NCBI RefSeq assembly: GCF_030817195.1
Contig: NZ_JAUSYZ010000001.1
Coordinates: forward strand, 4,340,001-4,404,000
Origin: Arthrobacter globiformis
GTDB taxonomy: Bacteria > Actinomycetota > Actinomycetes > Actinomycetales > Micrococcaceae
Reading direction: 5' to 3'
DNA: 64,000 bases
Position numbers and translations under genes: made by a program. A model generated the notes under the pieces. That model saw nothing but the letters and a program-made list of their open reading frames with translations, searched no databases and was not told where the DNA came from. Of the stretch, positions 16,546 to 25,561 are shown piece by piece (positions within the stretch are counted from its first letter, which is position 1; each line of letters opens with the position of its first letter).

Positions 16546-19500
16546 ATGCTCGCTAGGAGCGGGCGATTCCGTTTGCGAATCGCATTATTATTATCGGTAC
16601 TTTCGGCGCTCATAGTCACGGGGTTGGCACCGGCCAACGCCGTGGACCTGTCCGACGCCTCGATCAGCGGAAAGGTGACGGCGCCGGCAGGGGTTGACCT
16701 CACTTCTACGCAGGTCTACGCACACACCGCCGGCGGCTATTCGTACACCGGCTACAGCCAGGTCAATGAGGACGGCACCTACGCGATCAACGGACTGCCG
16801 GCAGGAACCTACAAAATTCAGTTCAGTGGTTCCAACTACTCCGGCGCCCTCGAACAGTGGCATGCCGGAGCTTCCTCGTTCGAGACTGCCACCACCGTTA
16901 CCCTTGCGGCCGGACAGGCGCTCACAGGCATTAACGCCAGCCTGGTCAAGGGTGCCACCATCAGCGGCCGGATCACGGTGCCCAGCGGCGTGGACATCGG
17001 TTCTGTCGGTGTATCAGTCCAAAGCACCGGCAACGAGTGGTACTCCGCATATGGATCGGTCAACCAGGATGGAAGCTACTCGGTCCGCGGTCTGCCTGCC
17101 GGCAGCTACAAGGTCCAGTTTGTGGGCGGAAGCTCCGGCGCTGTTACGCAGTGGCATGCGGCAGCAAGCTCCTTTGATGCTGCCACCCCCATCACCTTGA
17201 CAACCGGCCAGGACCTCAGCGGCATCAATGCATCCCTCGTGAAGGGCGCATCCCTCAGCGGGACCATCACGGTTCCTCCCGGCGTCGATCCGAGCCTGGT
17301 GCATGTGGAGGCGCGGGACATCAACGGCAACACCGCAGGCTATTCCGGCATCAGTTCCGAGGGAACCTATAGTCTCCGCGGTTTTCCGGCCGGCAGCTAC
17401 AAGGTTTTGTTCTCCTCCTATGACACCGGACTGCTGCAACAGTGGTATTCGGGAGCGTCGTCCTTCGACGCCGCAACTCCGGTGATCCTCGCCGCAGGCC
17501 AGGAAAAAACCGGAATCAACGCATCCCTCGTCACGGGCGGTTCGGTCAGCGGAAGGGTCACAGCCCCCGCCGGAACCAACCTCACCTCGATCCAGGCCAC
17601 CGTCTATGAGGCAACCGGACCCAACCCGAACTACGTTGCGTCATCATCAGTCAACGCCGACGGCACATACACGGTGGGTGGGCTTAACACCGGAAGCTAC
17701 AAAGTGCAGTTCCTCGGGACGAACAGCGCCCTGCTGGAGCAGTGGTATGACGGCGCGTCAACTTTTGGAACAGCCATTCCCGTAGCCGTCACGGCCGGAC
17801 AGAACCACAGCGGGGTCGATGCTGCGCTGGTGAAAGGCGCGTCCATCACCGGCAAGGTCGCATCCGCCGCAGGCGTCAACCTTTCTGGAGTATGGATCTA
17901 CCTCTATGATTCGGAAACTATGTCCTGGGCCGGGGGGACGCAGCCCGGCGCGGACGGTTCCTACCAATTCGCAGGCCTCGCCGCTGGATCGTACAAAATC
18001 CAGTTCAGCACGGGCAGCTCCGGAGCACTCGGGCAGTGGTACGGCGGTGCAGTCGCGGCATCTGCCGCCACGCCCGTCGCAGTCAGCAGCAGCCAGGATC
18101 TGACACTGGCCGACACTGTGCTCATCAAGGGTGCAACCATCTCCGGCAAAGTCACTGCGCCCGCGGGCGTTGACCTTTCCGCCGTCTCCGTCTATGCGTA
18201 CAACTCCACAGGCAGCTTGTCGTACCCCGGCTACACCAACGTGCAGGCCGACGGCAGCTACAAGCTCGCCGGTCTCCCCCAAGGCGATTACGCCGTTTCG
18301 TTCTCGGGCTACAACTCCGGGGCCCTGGACCAGTGGCACGCGAATGCCACCTCCCGGGAATCGGCCACCGTACTGCCCGTCGCCGCGGGCCAGGACGTCA
18401 CAGGCATCAATGCGACCCTGGTGAAGGGTGCAAGCATCAGCGGCAAAGTCACGGTTCCGGCCGGGGTAACCCTGTCCGGCGTGTCCGTGTCTGCCAGCGG
18501 GGAGGGCAGCCCCTACGGCACGTACGCGAGCGTGAACGCGGACGGCACGTACAAGGTGAAGGGCCTCCCGGCTGGCAGCTACAAGGTCAAATTCTCCAAC
18601 TACAACTCCGGGGCGCTGGACGAGTGGTACAACAACGTGCAGACCGAGGCCGCTGCCGCGCCCATTGTCCTGACCGCGGGCCAGGACAAGGTGGCCGTCG
18701 ACGCAACACTGGCGAAGGGCGCAACCATCGGCGGGAAGGTCACCCTGCCCGCTGGCGTGAACGCCTTTAACGTCACCGCCGGCCTCTTCAAGGCAGCCGA
18801 CGGTGCCTCGGTCAGTTCTGTCCAGCTCAACAACGACGGCACGTATGCGCTGCGCGGAGTCCCGGCAGGCAGCTACAAGCTTCGGTTCGCCGGATACAGC
18901 AGCACCGGTTTGCTGGCCAGATGGTACACCAATGCCACTACGCTGGCCACTGCCACTCCGGTGACAGTCACCGACGGCCAGACCCTCACGGCCATCAACG
19001 CCACCCTCGTCAAGGGCGGCGTGATCAGCGGCAAGATCACGGCTCCGGCGGGGACACGGCTGACGGCGTCGGAGGTCGTCGCCACGAAGACCGGAACCAT
19101 CGATGATTCGGCCGTCTACGGCTATGTCAACCCGGACGGTACCTACAGCATTGTCGGACTGGAAACGGGCACCTACAAGCTGCGCTTCCTCGGCGGCCAG
19201 AGCGGTGCCGAGGACCTCTGGTACGGAGGAACAACAGCCGCCACCGCCAAATCCGTAGCGGTAACCGCGGGGCAGACTGTCACTGGCGCGGACCTGACGG
19301 TTGTTACGGGGGCGACCATCAGCGGCAACGTCGCCGGGGCAAGCGGCCAGCCCGGCTACCTGCTCAGCGTCCTTGATTCAGCGGGCAAGCTGGTCAAGAA
19401 CAGCTACTCGGATGAGGCCGGCAACTACAGCGTGGTCGGCCTCGCTGCGGGATCCTACAAAGTGGCGTTCAACCGCTCCAGCGGGTTCACCCAGGACGAG

Positions 19501-21273
19501 GCGCAGTACTACCAGAACCAGCCGGAATCCGCCGCGGGGCAGGCACAGTCCATCCCGGTCACCTCCGGACAGACAGTGCCGAACATCAACGCCAGCCTCA
19601 CAGCCGGCGGCTCCGTGACCGGCACCGTGCTGGACAAGGCCGGCAAGCCGGTCGTCAATGCCCAGATTCAGGCCTACACGCCGGACGGCTCGCTGGTTAC
19701 CCGCAGCGCGGGCACCAGCGCCACCGGCAAGTACACCCTGAAGGGTCTTACCACCGGCAGCTACATCATCAAGGTGCACGGAGCCTTGTCCGGACGCGGT
19801 GACCTCTACTCCGGCAACAAGACCACGGAGGCCACGGCAACCAAGGTCGGCGTGGTCAGGGGCAGCGCCACAACGCACGACCTGTCCTACGCGGCAGTAG
19901 TGGAGACCCTGACCGCGCCCACCCCCACGGTCAAGGGAACGGCCAAGGTGGGCTACACGCTGACGGCGGTTCCCGGAACCTGGGGACCTGCAGGTGTCAC
20001 GCTGAAGTACCAGTGGAAGGCCAACGGCGTCGCCATTACCGGCGCCACCGCCGCCACGTCCAAGCTGACGGCGGCACAGGTGGGCAAGACGCTGACCTTC
20101 AGCGTGACGGGTACCAAGACCGGATACACCACGGCAACCAAGACCTCTGCCGCCACCGGCACGGTCATGGCCCTCAACCCGGTCCTGACCGCGCCGACTC
20201 CCAAGATCACCGGAACGGCCAAGGTGGGCTACACGCTGACCGCCGCTCCGGGAACCTGGGGACCGGCACCCGTTGCCCTGAAATACCAGTGGAAGGCCAA
20301 CGGGATCGCGATCGCCGGCGCCACGGCGAGCACCTACAAGCCGTCCGCGGCGGTGGTCGGCAAGACCATCAGTGTCACGGTCACCGGCAGCAAGGCCGGC
20401 TACAACACCGCGGCCAAGACGTCGGCACTCACCGCAAGGGTCGCCGTCGGAACCCTCACCGCAACGGTTCCCAGGATCACGGGCACCGCCAAGGTGGGCT
20501 ATACACTGACGGCGGTTCCCGGCATCTGGGGCCCGGCTCCGGTCACCCTGAAGTACCAGTGGAAGGCGAACGGCGTTGCCATTACCGGCGCCACCGCCAG
20601 CACCTACAAGCCGGCTGCGGCTGTGATCGGCAAGACCATCAGCGTGACGGTCACCGGCTCGAAGGCGGGCTATACGACGGCGGCCAGGACGTCGGCACTG
20701 ACCGCAAGGGTCGCCGTCGGGACCCTCACCGCTCCGGTTCCCGTGATCAGCGGCGCCGTCAGGGTGGGGTCCGCCCTCACGGCCACAGGCGCCTGGGGTC
20801 CGGCTCCGGTCACCCTGAAGTACCAGTGGAAGGCGAACGGCGTTGCCATCACGGGTGCCACGGCAGCCACTTACACGCCCACAACCGCGGTGCTGGCCAA
20901 GACCCTCACGGTGACGGTGACGGGTTCCAAGGCCGGTTTCACCACGGTTGCCAAGACCAGCGCGGTGTCGGTCAAGGTGGCGGTTGGCGTACTGACGGCC
21001 CCCGTGCCCAGCATCTCGGGTTCGCCAACACCGGGATCGGTGCTCACGGTTGTTCCTGGGGCGTGGGGGCCGGCACCGGTCACCCTGAAGTACCAGTGGT
21101 ACCTCAACGGAATGCCTCTTTCCGGGGCCACCGGCACCACCTATACGCCGATGCTTCCCGGAGACGCGATCAGCGTCAGTGTCACGGGCTCCAAGCCCGG
21201 CTTTACGACGGCGGTGAAAACCTCCGCCCAGACGCCGACAATGACGGTGCGTGAGCCGGCTCCGGTGGGCTAA
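16546..21273 (+). CDS. Giant secreted repeat protein: 11 carboxypeptidase-regulatory-like and 5 Ig-like repeats
   Basis: This 1575-residue exported protein has a Sec signal peptide (about 1-33, ending PANA). Eleven tandem repeats of about 98 residues follow (about 34-1120), with the shared pattern GASISGKVTxPAGVxL, then NxDGTYxxxGLPAGSYKVxF, SGALxQWY and GQxxTGINAxLVKG. These look like carboxypeptidase-regulatory/prealbumin-like beta sandwiches. Five repeats of about 90 residues follow, with LTAPxPxIxGTAKVGYTLTA, WGPAPVTLKYQWKANG and TVTGSKAGYTT. These are bacterial Ig-like modules. No sorting signal, anchor helix or surface-layer domain is seen at the C-terminus, so attachment is unclear. 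The start at 16546 follows GGGGGG. It is probably an adhesin or matrix protein. Confidence 0.85.
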   Translation: MLARSGRFRLRIALLLSVLSALIVTGLAPANAVDLSDASISGKVTAPAGVDLTSTQVYAHTAGGYSYTGYSQVNEDGTYAINGLPAGTYKIQFSGSNYSGALEQWHAGASSFETATTVTLAAGQALTGINASLVKGATISGRITVPSGVDIGSVGVSVQSTGNEWYSAYGSVNQDGSYSVRGLPAGSYKVQFVGGSSGAVTQWHAAASSFDAATPITLTTGQDLSGINASLVKGASLSGTITVPPGVDPSLVHVEARDINGNTAGYSGISSEGTYSLRGFPAGSYKVLFSSYDTGLLQQWYSGASSFDAATPVILAAGQEKTGINASLVTGGSVSGRVTAPAGTNLTSIQATVYEATGPNPNYVASSSVNADGTYTVGGLNTGSYKVQFLGTNSALLEQWYDGASTFGTAIPVAVTAGQNHSGVDAALVKGASITGKVASAAGVNLSGVWIYLYDSETMSWAGGTQPGADGSYQFAGLAAGSYKIQFSTGSSGALGQWYGGAVAASAATPVAVSSSQDLTLADTVLIKGATISGKVTAPAGVDLSAVSVYAYNSTGSLSYPGYTNVQADGSYKLAGLPQGDYAVSFSGYNSGALDQWHANATSRESATVLPVAAGQDVTGINATLVKGASISGKVTVPAGVTLSGVSVSASGEGSPYGTYASVNADGTYKVKGLPAGSYKVKFSNYNSGALDEWYNNVQTEAAAAPIVLTAGQDKVAVDATLAKGATIGGKVTLPAGVNAFNVTAGLFKAADGASVSSVQLNNDGTYALRGVPAGSYKLRFAGYSSTGLLARWYTNATTLATATPVTVTDGQTLTAINATLVKGGVISGKITAPAGTRLTASEVVATKTGTIDDSAVYGYVNPDGTYSIVGLETGTYKLRFLGGQSGAEDLWYGGTTAATAKSVAVTAGQTVTGADLTVVTGATISGNVAGASGQPGYLLSVLDSAGKLVKNSYSDEAGNYSVVGLAAGSYKVAFNRSSGFTQDEAQYYQNQPESAAGQAQSIPVTSGQTVPNINASLTAGGSVTGTVLDKAGKPVVNAQIQAYTPDGSLVTRSAGTSATGKYTLKGLTTGSYIIKVHGALSGRGDLYSGNKTTEATATKVGVVRGSATTHDLSYAAVVETLTAPTPTVKGTAKVGYTLTAVPGTWGPAGVTLKYQWKANGVAITGATAATSKLTAAQVGKTLTFSVTGTKTGYTTATKTSAATGTVMALNPVLTAPTPKITGTAKVGYTLTAAPGTWGPAPVALKYQWKANGIAIAGATASTYKPSAAVVGKTISVTVTGSKAGYNTAAKTSALTARVAVGTLTATVPRITGTAKVGYTLTAVPGIWGPAPVTLKYQWKANGVAITGATASTYKPAAAVIGKTISVTVTGSKAGYTTAARTSALTARVAVGTLTAPVPVISGAVRVGSALTATGAWGPAPVTLKYQWKANGVAITGATAATYTPTTAVLAKTLTVTVTGSKAGFTTVAKTSAVSVKVAVGVLTAPVPSISGSPTPGSVLTVVPGAWGPAPVTLKYQWYLNGMPLSGATGTTYTPMLPGDAISVSVTGSKPGFTTAVKTSAQTPTMTVREPAPVG

Positions 21274-21307
21274 CCGCCGTCGTACGGCCACGAACGCGGC
21301 AGATCAG

Positions 21308-21343
21308 CGGCCGCTGCGGCTCCAAGTTGGGCTGCAGCGGCCG
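21308..21343 (+). terminator. Candidate intrinsic terminator after the giant repeat gene
   Basis: CGGCCGCTGC (21308-21317) and GCAGCGGCCG (21334-21343) form a perfect 10-bp GC-rich stem 35 nt after the stop codon. There is no T-tract, which is common for actinobacterial hairpin terminators. Confidence 0.5.
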
Positions 21344-21477
21344 TTCCGCGTTAAACGGGAGAAGCGCGGAGGTGGACAGACCGTCATAAACGCCCTGCAG
21401 TGTGATCCGCGTCATACTACGTCAAAGAATGTATTCTGCTAAAAGCCAATGTCGTCGCCCAGGAGAAAGGACAGCCC

Positions 21478-22092
21478 GTGAAGCCTCATGCTTCGTTCCG
21501 CTTGTTCCGCTCCGGGCTGATCGGATCCATTGTGCTGGGCCTGGCCGCCGGCGGACACCTTGCCGGTGGAGGCCAGCTGCCCACGCCGGCAATCCTCGCC
21601 GCCCTGTGCGCCGTGACCATGGTTCCGGTCGCGGCCCTGACGCGTTTCAAACTGTCAATGCCGGTTCTCGCCGGGCTAATAGGCGGCGGACAGGCCTGGC
21701 TCCACTGGGCATTCGACGCCATGTCCGCGGAGACCCCGGCGGCGATTTCCCCGGCGCTGCTTTCGGGACACGCCGGACACACGCCGTCGTCCCTGAACCA
21801 CGAGGCGCTGGTGATGGCCGCCCCGGCCCACGGCTCTGCACCCGACGGACTCATGTTCGCCGCTCACGCCGTCGCCACCCTGGCCACAGCGCTGCTCCTT
21901 GCCCATGGCGAGCGCGCCCTCGGGGTACTGGCCGACTGGCTGGGCCCGCTGTTTTGGGACGCCGAACCGTCCGTCATCGTTCCCGCCCGTGCCCCCTTCC
22001 CATGCGCCGCTGCTGCAGTCCTTCCGCCCAAGCACCACTCGGTTCGCCTGCCTTCCCGGCGCGGACCTCCGCTGCTCGCAGCCGCCGCATAG
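21478..22092 (+). CDS. Small integral membrane protein upstream of YcnI
   Basis: This 204-residue protein has about four hydrophobic helices (about 12-30, 35-55, 60-80 and 120-145) and several His residues on the outside or in loops (AWLHWAFD, LLSGHAGHTPSSLNHE, MAAPAHGS). GTG 21478 has an excellent ribosome binding site (AGGAGAAAGG). It precedes the copper-associated ycnI gene by about 110 bp. Together with the histidines, this suggests a metal-related role, which is inference. Membrane proteins of unknown function next to YcnI are common in Actinobacteria. Confidence 0.65.
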   Translation: MKPHASFRLFRSGLIGSIVLGLAAGGHLAGGGQLPTPAILAALCAVTMVPVAALTRFKLSMPVLAGLIGGGQAWLHWAFDAMSAETPAAISPALLSGHAGHTPSSLNHEALVMAAPAHGSAPDGLMFAAHAVATLATALLLAHGERALGVLADWLGPLFWDAEPSVIVPARAPFPCAAAAVLPPKHHSVRLPSRRGPPLLAAAA

Positions 22093-22205
22093 AGACAGTT
22101 CCTTTCACAACTGGCAGGAACTTCCGACGGCGGTTCTTCCGCTTCCCGGACAGGCCCAAGGCCTGATTTTTCTGACCCCTAAAACCTGTGAAAGGCACTC
22201 CTGCC

Positions 22206-22976
22206 ATGAAAACCTCCCTTCGCCGTACCCTCAAGAGCACCGCGGCCGCCACACTGGCGGCCGGATTCCTGGCTGCCGGCGCGGCCGCAGCTTCCGCCCA
22301 CGTCACCGTTGACCCCTCCGCCACCTCGGAGGGCGGCTTCACCAAGCTGACGTTCAGCGTCCCCAACGAATCCGAGACCGCCAAGACCAACCGGCTCGAA
22401 GTGAAGCTGCCCACGGACACGCCGCTGACCTCCGTCTCGGTCCTGCCCATTGACGGATGGAAGGCCCAGGTCATTACCACCACCCTGCCCAAGCCGGTCG
22501 AGGTGGCCGGGGCAACCGTGACCAAGGCGCCCACCAGCGTGGTGTGGACTGCCGACGCCGCGCACCAGATCGGGCAGAACCAGTTCCAGATGTTCACCCT
22601 GTCCGTCGGCCGCCTCCCCGCAGCCGGCACCACGGTGATCCTGCCCGCGGCGCAGGGCTACACGGACGGGACCACCGTCAACTGGGCCGACGCCGCAGCC
22701 GAGCACCACCACGCCTCCGCAACGTCGTCCGCGCCCGCCGCGGAAGCTAAAAAGTCCCGCCCTGCACCGACCTTCGTCACCACGGCAGCCGACGGTGAGG
22801 GCGCCCACGCAGCGGCCAGCCCGGCGGCCACGCAGGCGTCGGCGGTGACGCCGGCCGCTTCGGCTTCCTCCTCCGGTGCCGACACCGCCGGGTGGGTGGG
22901 GCTGGCCGCAGGACTGATCGGCCTTGCCGCGGGCGTGACAGCGCTGGCCCGTACCCGCGCCAGCCGCGGCGACTAG
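22206..22976 (+). CDS. YcnI family (DUF1775) copper-associated exported protein
   Basis: This 256-residue protein starts with a signal peptide (about 1-31). Cleavage after SA would leave an N-terminal histidine, HVTVDP, which in YcnI proteins coordinates Cu(II). The DUF1775 domain occupies about 32-170, with conserved segments FTKLTFSVPNESE and WADAAAEHHH. A Pro/Ala-rich linker and a C-terminal transmembrane helix with a short basic tail (about 225-256, ARTRASRGD) anchor it to the membrane. The start is ATG 22206, with AAAGG upstream. CopC/CopD-type partners are not adjacent, but the His-containing membrane protein before it may take part. Confidence 0.88.
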   Translation: MKTSLRRTLKSTAAATLAAGFLAAGAAAASAHVTVDPSATSEGGFTKLTFSVPNESETAKTNRLEVKLPTDTPLTSVSVLPIDGWKAQVITTTLPKPVEVAGATVTKAPTSVVWTADAAHQIGQNQFQMFTLSVGRLPAAGTTVILPAAQGYTDGTTVNWADAAAEHHHASATSSAPAAEAKKSRPAPTFVTTAADGEGAHAAASPAATQASAVTPAASASSSGADTAGWVGLAAGLIGLAAGVTALARTRASRGD

Positions 22977-23049
22977 GCACCGCGTCAGCTGGGCCGCGCG
23001 GCAACCAGGCCCTGCGGGGGCTGGCCCGCGCCTGGTCTGGGGCTATGCA

Positions 23050-23265
23050 ATGTGGTGGAAGCGCCGCCCTACCCGCGGCAGCGCCTGGGCCATGGGCCGG
23101 CCGGCTCCGCGGCGAGCTTTCGTCCGCGGACACTGGGCGGGCGTCCTGGCCGCGATCACGGCGATGGTCCTCGCGGGCATGTTCCTGCCGCTCCTTGGCT
23201 GGAGCCTGCTCGGTTTCATCCTCCTGGGTGCGGCGATAGCGGAAGCCAGGCGCTCGTCCATTTGA
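23050..23265 (+). CDS. Small two-helix membrane protein, hypothetical
   Basis: This frame encodes 71 residues with a basic N-terminus (WWKRRPTRGS) and two hydrophobic helices (about 28-45 and 47-63), ending AEARRSSI. The membrane-protein composition supports a real gene, but no clear ribosome binding site precedes ATG 23050. No family is recognised. The rest of the gap between ycnI and csbD (22977-23421) shows nothing else convincing. Confidence 0.4.
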   Translation: MWWKRRPTRGSAWAMGRPAPRRAFVRGHWAGVLAAITAMVLAGMFLPLLGWSLLGFILLGAAIAEARRSSI

Positions 23266-23421
23266 ACCGGAACCGGAAGCGGGAGAGGAACCCGAGCAGG
23301 CGCATTCCCGGTAGCGCCCTGGCGCGCAAAGTGGGCATGGCCGCCCCGGCCCGCCGTCGATAGACTGAGAATGGCCGCCGCGGCAGCAGGCCGCCCCGGC
23401 TTTCCCGAACAGGAGGTCACG

Positions 23422-23598
23422 ATGGGTTTGGGTGACAAGATCCACAACGCCGCCGAAAAACTCCACGGCAGAAGCAAGGAAGCGGCCGGCCGTGCCACCG
23501 GAGACGAACGGCTCCGGTCCGAAGGCAGGGCCCGCCACATCAGGGCCGACCTCAAGCAGGCCGGCGAAAAGATCAAGGACGCCTTCAGGAGGCACTAA
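23422..23598 (+). CDS. CsbD family stress protein
   Basis: This 58-residue, highly charged, helical protein belongs to the CsbD family, found in many bacteria as an abundant general-stress protein. The family pattern is visible: MGLGDKIHNAAEKLHGRSKE, then AAGRATGDERLRSEGRA and DLKQAGEKIKDAF. AGGAGG (23411-23416) lies 5 nt before ATG 23422. A strong hairpin follows the stop. The molecular role of the family is not established. Confidence 0.85.
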   Translation: MGLGDKIHNAAEKLHGRSKEAAGRATGDERLRSEGRARHIRADLKQAGEKIKDAFRRH

Positions 23599-23615
23599 GG
23601 TCCCGCGTTAGAGCT

Positions 23616-23650
23616 CGAGGCCCTGTCCGGTAAGAGCGGACAGGGCCTCG
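23616..23650 (+). terminator. Strong hairpin terminator after csbD
   Basis: CGAGGCCCTGTCCG (23616-23629) pairs perfectly with CGGACAGGGCCTCG (23637-23650) around a 7-nt loop, 17 nt after the csbD stop. No T-tract follows. The region 23651-24130 has no credible gene; it holds an A-rich stretch (23697-23710) and the repeat element listed next. Confidence 0.75.
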
Positions 23651-23878
23651 CCGCGTCCGCGGACTGGCCCCGGACGTTCTAAGGGTTAGAGGCGTTAAAA
23701 AAACGTTAAGATTTGCGCCGCCAGCGGAGGAACTGCTGTTGCGGCGATGGGCGGCACAGTACCGTGGATCCATGCCGTCCTGCGATGGCCCCCAACACCG
23801 CAGGGCGGCATTTCCATGCCCTCCGGCGGTTTGATGCCCTCCCGCCGGGAAGCAAAAGAAGAAGCAGGCCATCCACTA

Positions 23879-24049
23879 TGCCAAAAAAGGCCGCCTAAAG
23901 TGCTTCCAAGCGGCCATTCCTGGCAAAACGACGCACGATGCAGAACCCACGAAGCGAGAACGGACACTTGGCGCCCTTGTCTAAACGGCCTCAAGTGTTC
24001 GTTCGCGCTTAACTACGATCCGAGGCGGCCATTTTTGGTGAAACGACGC
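23879..24049. repeat. Composite palindromic element, copy A
   Basis: The first hairpin pairs GCCAAAAAAGGCCGC (23880-23894) with AAGCGGCCATTCCTGGCAAA (from 23908). A second inverted repeat, AGAACGGACACTTG (from 23957) against CAAGTGTTCGTTC (from 23992), follows. A half copy of the first arm, GGCGGCCATTTTTGGTGAAA, lies at about 24023-24043. Related copies are at 25438 and 26294. This copy precedes the GH3 gene. Confidence 0.7.
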
Positions 24050-24130
24050 TGTGCCGCCGGGCGGCTCCGACTCGGTGGAAACGGCGTACTCTCATTGATA
24101 TATTGTTTGCCCCAGCAAAGCCGTGTAAAC

Positions 24131-25414
24131 ATGCGTCAACTCAGTAGATTGGCAGTCCTGGGAGCAGCCCTTTTGCTTGCTCTGTCTGCAGCGGGCGGCC
24201 CGCCCCAGTCCGCAACGAGTAAATCCCCATCGGCGACGAGCGCGGGGTTCCTGCCTGCAACGAGCCTGCCCGCAACAAACCGGCCGGCACCAAGCCAGCG
24301 ATCACCTGTCCCCCGTACAGTCCGGCATCTCGCTGTCCGCCATGCTGCCGCCGTGATGGCCGCACCCACTCCGGCGCAGCCCACTCCGGCGCAGCAGCTC
24401 GCCCGGCTCACACTGCCCCAGCGCGTCGGACAGCTGTTCATGGTGGCGGCCACGGCCACCGGAGCGGACGCCAACACCATGTCCGACCTCACTCGGTTCC
24501 ACGTGGGCAATGTCTATCTTGCGGGGCGCAGCCGCGCGGGCACCGGCGCGACGGCCGCCGTCGTCCGCCGGATGACCGCCACCGTGTCGGCGGCCACCAC
24601 CGGCGGCATCCGCCTTGCCGTAGCGACGGACCAGGAGGGCGGCTTCGTCCAGGTCCTCAGCGGTCCGGGGTTCTCGGCCATCCCCACAGCGCTGTCCCAG
24701 GGAACACAGACGACGGCGGCCCTCCAGGCAAACGCCCGCGTGTGGGGAAGCCAGCTCCGTTCGGCCGGGCTCACCATGAACCTGGCGCCGGTTCTGGACA
24801 CCGTGCCAAGCAGACAGTTCGCCCCGCGCAACGCACCCATCGGGTTCTTCGCCCGCGAATACGGGTTCACGCCGCAGGCGGTCTCGGCCCACGGCGGCGC
24901 CTTCGCGGCCGGAATGCGTTCGGCCGGGATCGCGCCTGTGATCAAGCATTTCCCCGGCTTGGGCCGCGTCCTCCTGAACACGGACACCAGCCGGAACGTC
25001 AAGGACACCGTGACCACGCGCACCGATCCGTACCTGCTGCCGTTCCGGACGGCGATCCAGGCGGGTGCCCGGTGGGTCATGGTCTCGAGCGCCTTTTACA
25101 CGCGCATCGACGCCGGCCACATCGCCCCGTTCTCGCCTCTGATCATGCGGACGATGCTGCGCACGGACTTGCACTTCACCGGCGTCGTCCTCTCCGATGA
25201 CCTGTGCAACGCGGCGCAGCTGGGTCCGTGGGCCCTGGGCACGCGGGCCACGAACTTCATCAACGCCGGCGGGACCATGGTGTTGTGCGCGAGCCCCCGC
25301 GCCATTCCGGCCATGTACACCGCCGTGCTGCAGCTCGCCCAGCGCAATCCGGCGTTCGCTGCCACGGTCAACGCTGCCGCCCTGAAAGTGCTCACAGTGA
25401 AGGCCGGGCATTAG
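24131..25414 (+). CDS. Exported glycoside hydrolase family 3 protein (NagZ-like)
   Basis: This 427-residue protein has a signal peptide or anchor (about 1-24) and a long Pro/Ser/Ala/Thr linker (about 25-95). A GH3 N-terminal barrel follows (about 100-420). Visible motifs are VATDQEGGFVQVL, IKHFPGLGRVLLNTD (the KHFPGxG motif) and GVVLSDDL with the nucleophile Asp. The nearest relatives are beta-N-acetylhexosaminidases acting on peptidoglycan or chitin fragments. The usual KHFPGHG histidine is replaced by Leu here (KHFPGLG), so activity or specificity may differ. ATG 24131 gives a proper signal peptide, and the open sequence upstream of it is translated repeat DNA. The gene is flanked by copies A and B of the palindromic element. 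Confidence 0.85.
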   Translation: MRQLSRLAVLGAALLLALSAAGGPPQSATSKSPSATSAGFLPATSLPATNRPAPSQRSPVPRTVRHLAVRHAAAVMAAPTPAQPTPAQQLARLTLPQRVGQLFMVAATATGADANTMSDLTRFHVGNVYLAGRSRAGTGATAAVVRRMTATVSAATTGGIRLAVATDQEGGFVQVLSGPGFSAIPTALSQGTQTTAALQANARVWGSQLRSAGLTMNLAPVLDTVPSRQFAPRNAPIGFFAREYGFTPQAVSAHGGAFAAGMRSAGIAPVIKHFPGLGRVLLNTDTSRNVKDTVTTRTDPYLLPFRTAIQAGARWVMVSSAFYTRIDAGHIAPFSPLIMRTMLRTDLHFTGVVLSDDLCNAAQLGPWALGTRATNFINAGGTMVLCASPRAIPAMYTAVLQLAQRNPAFAATVNAAALKVLTVKAGH

Positions 25415-25437
25415 AGGGATGTTGCAGCCTTGTTTGC

Positions 25438-25550
25438 CGTTTCGCCAAAAAGGCCGCTCGAGAAGGCTTCGAAGCGGCCACTTTGGGCGAAAGGACGCAC
25501 GCACAGGAGCCCAGGTACCGCGAACCGACACTTTCTGGCGAAACGACGAG
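25438..25550. repeat. Composite palindromic element, copy B
   Basis: CGTTTCGCCAAAAAGGCCGC (25439-25458) pairs with AGCGGCCACTTTGGGCGAAA (25473-25492) around a short GCTTCGA loop, giving a long imperfect hairpin 24 nt after the GH3 stop. A further arm, GACACTTTCTGGCGAAACGA, follows at about 25527-25547. It lies between the GH3 and DUF1345 genes. Confidence 0.75.
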
Positions 25551-25561
25551 GCGAGGACCCG

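Noticed and set aside
19378..21291. A 637-residue minus-strand frame
   Set aside because: It is the complement of the repeat-rich surface protein, so it only mirrors those repeats.
23747..24130. An N-terminal extension of the GH3 protein
   Set aside because: The extra residues are translated palindromic-repeat DNA, and ATG 24131 starts a proper signal peptide.
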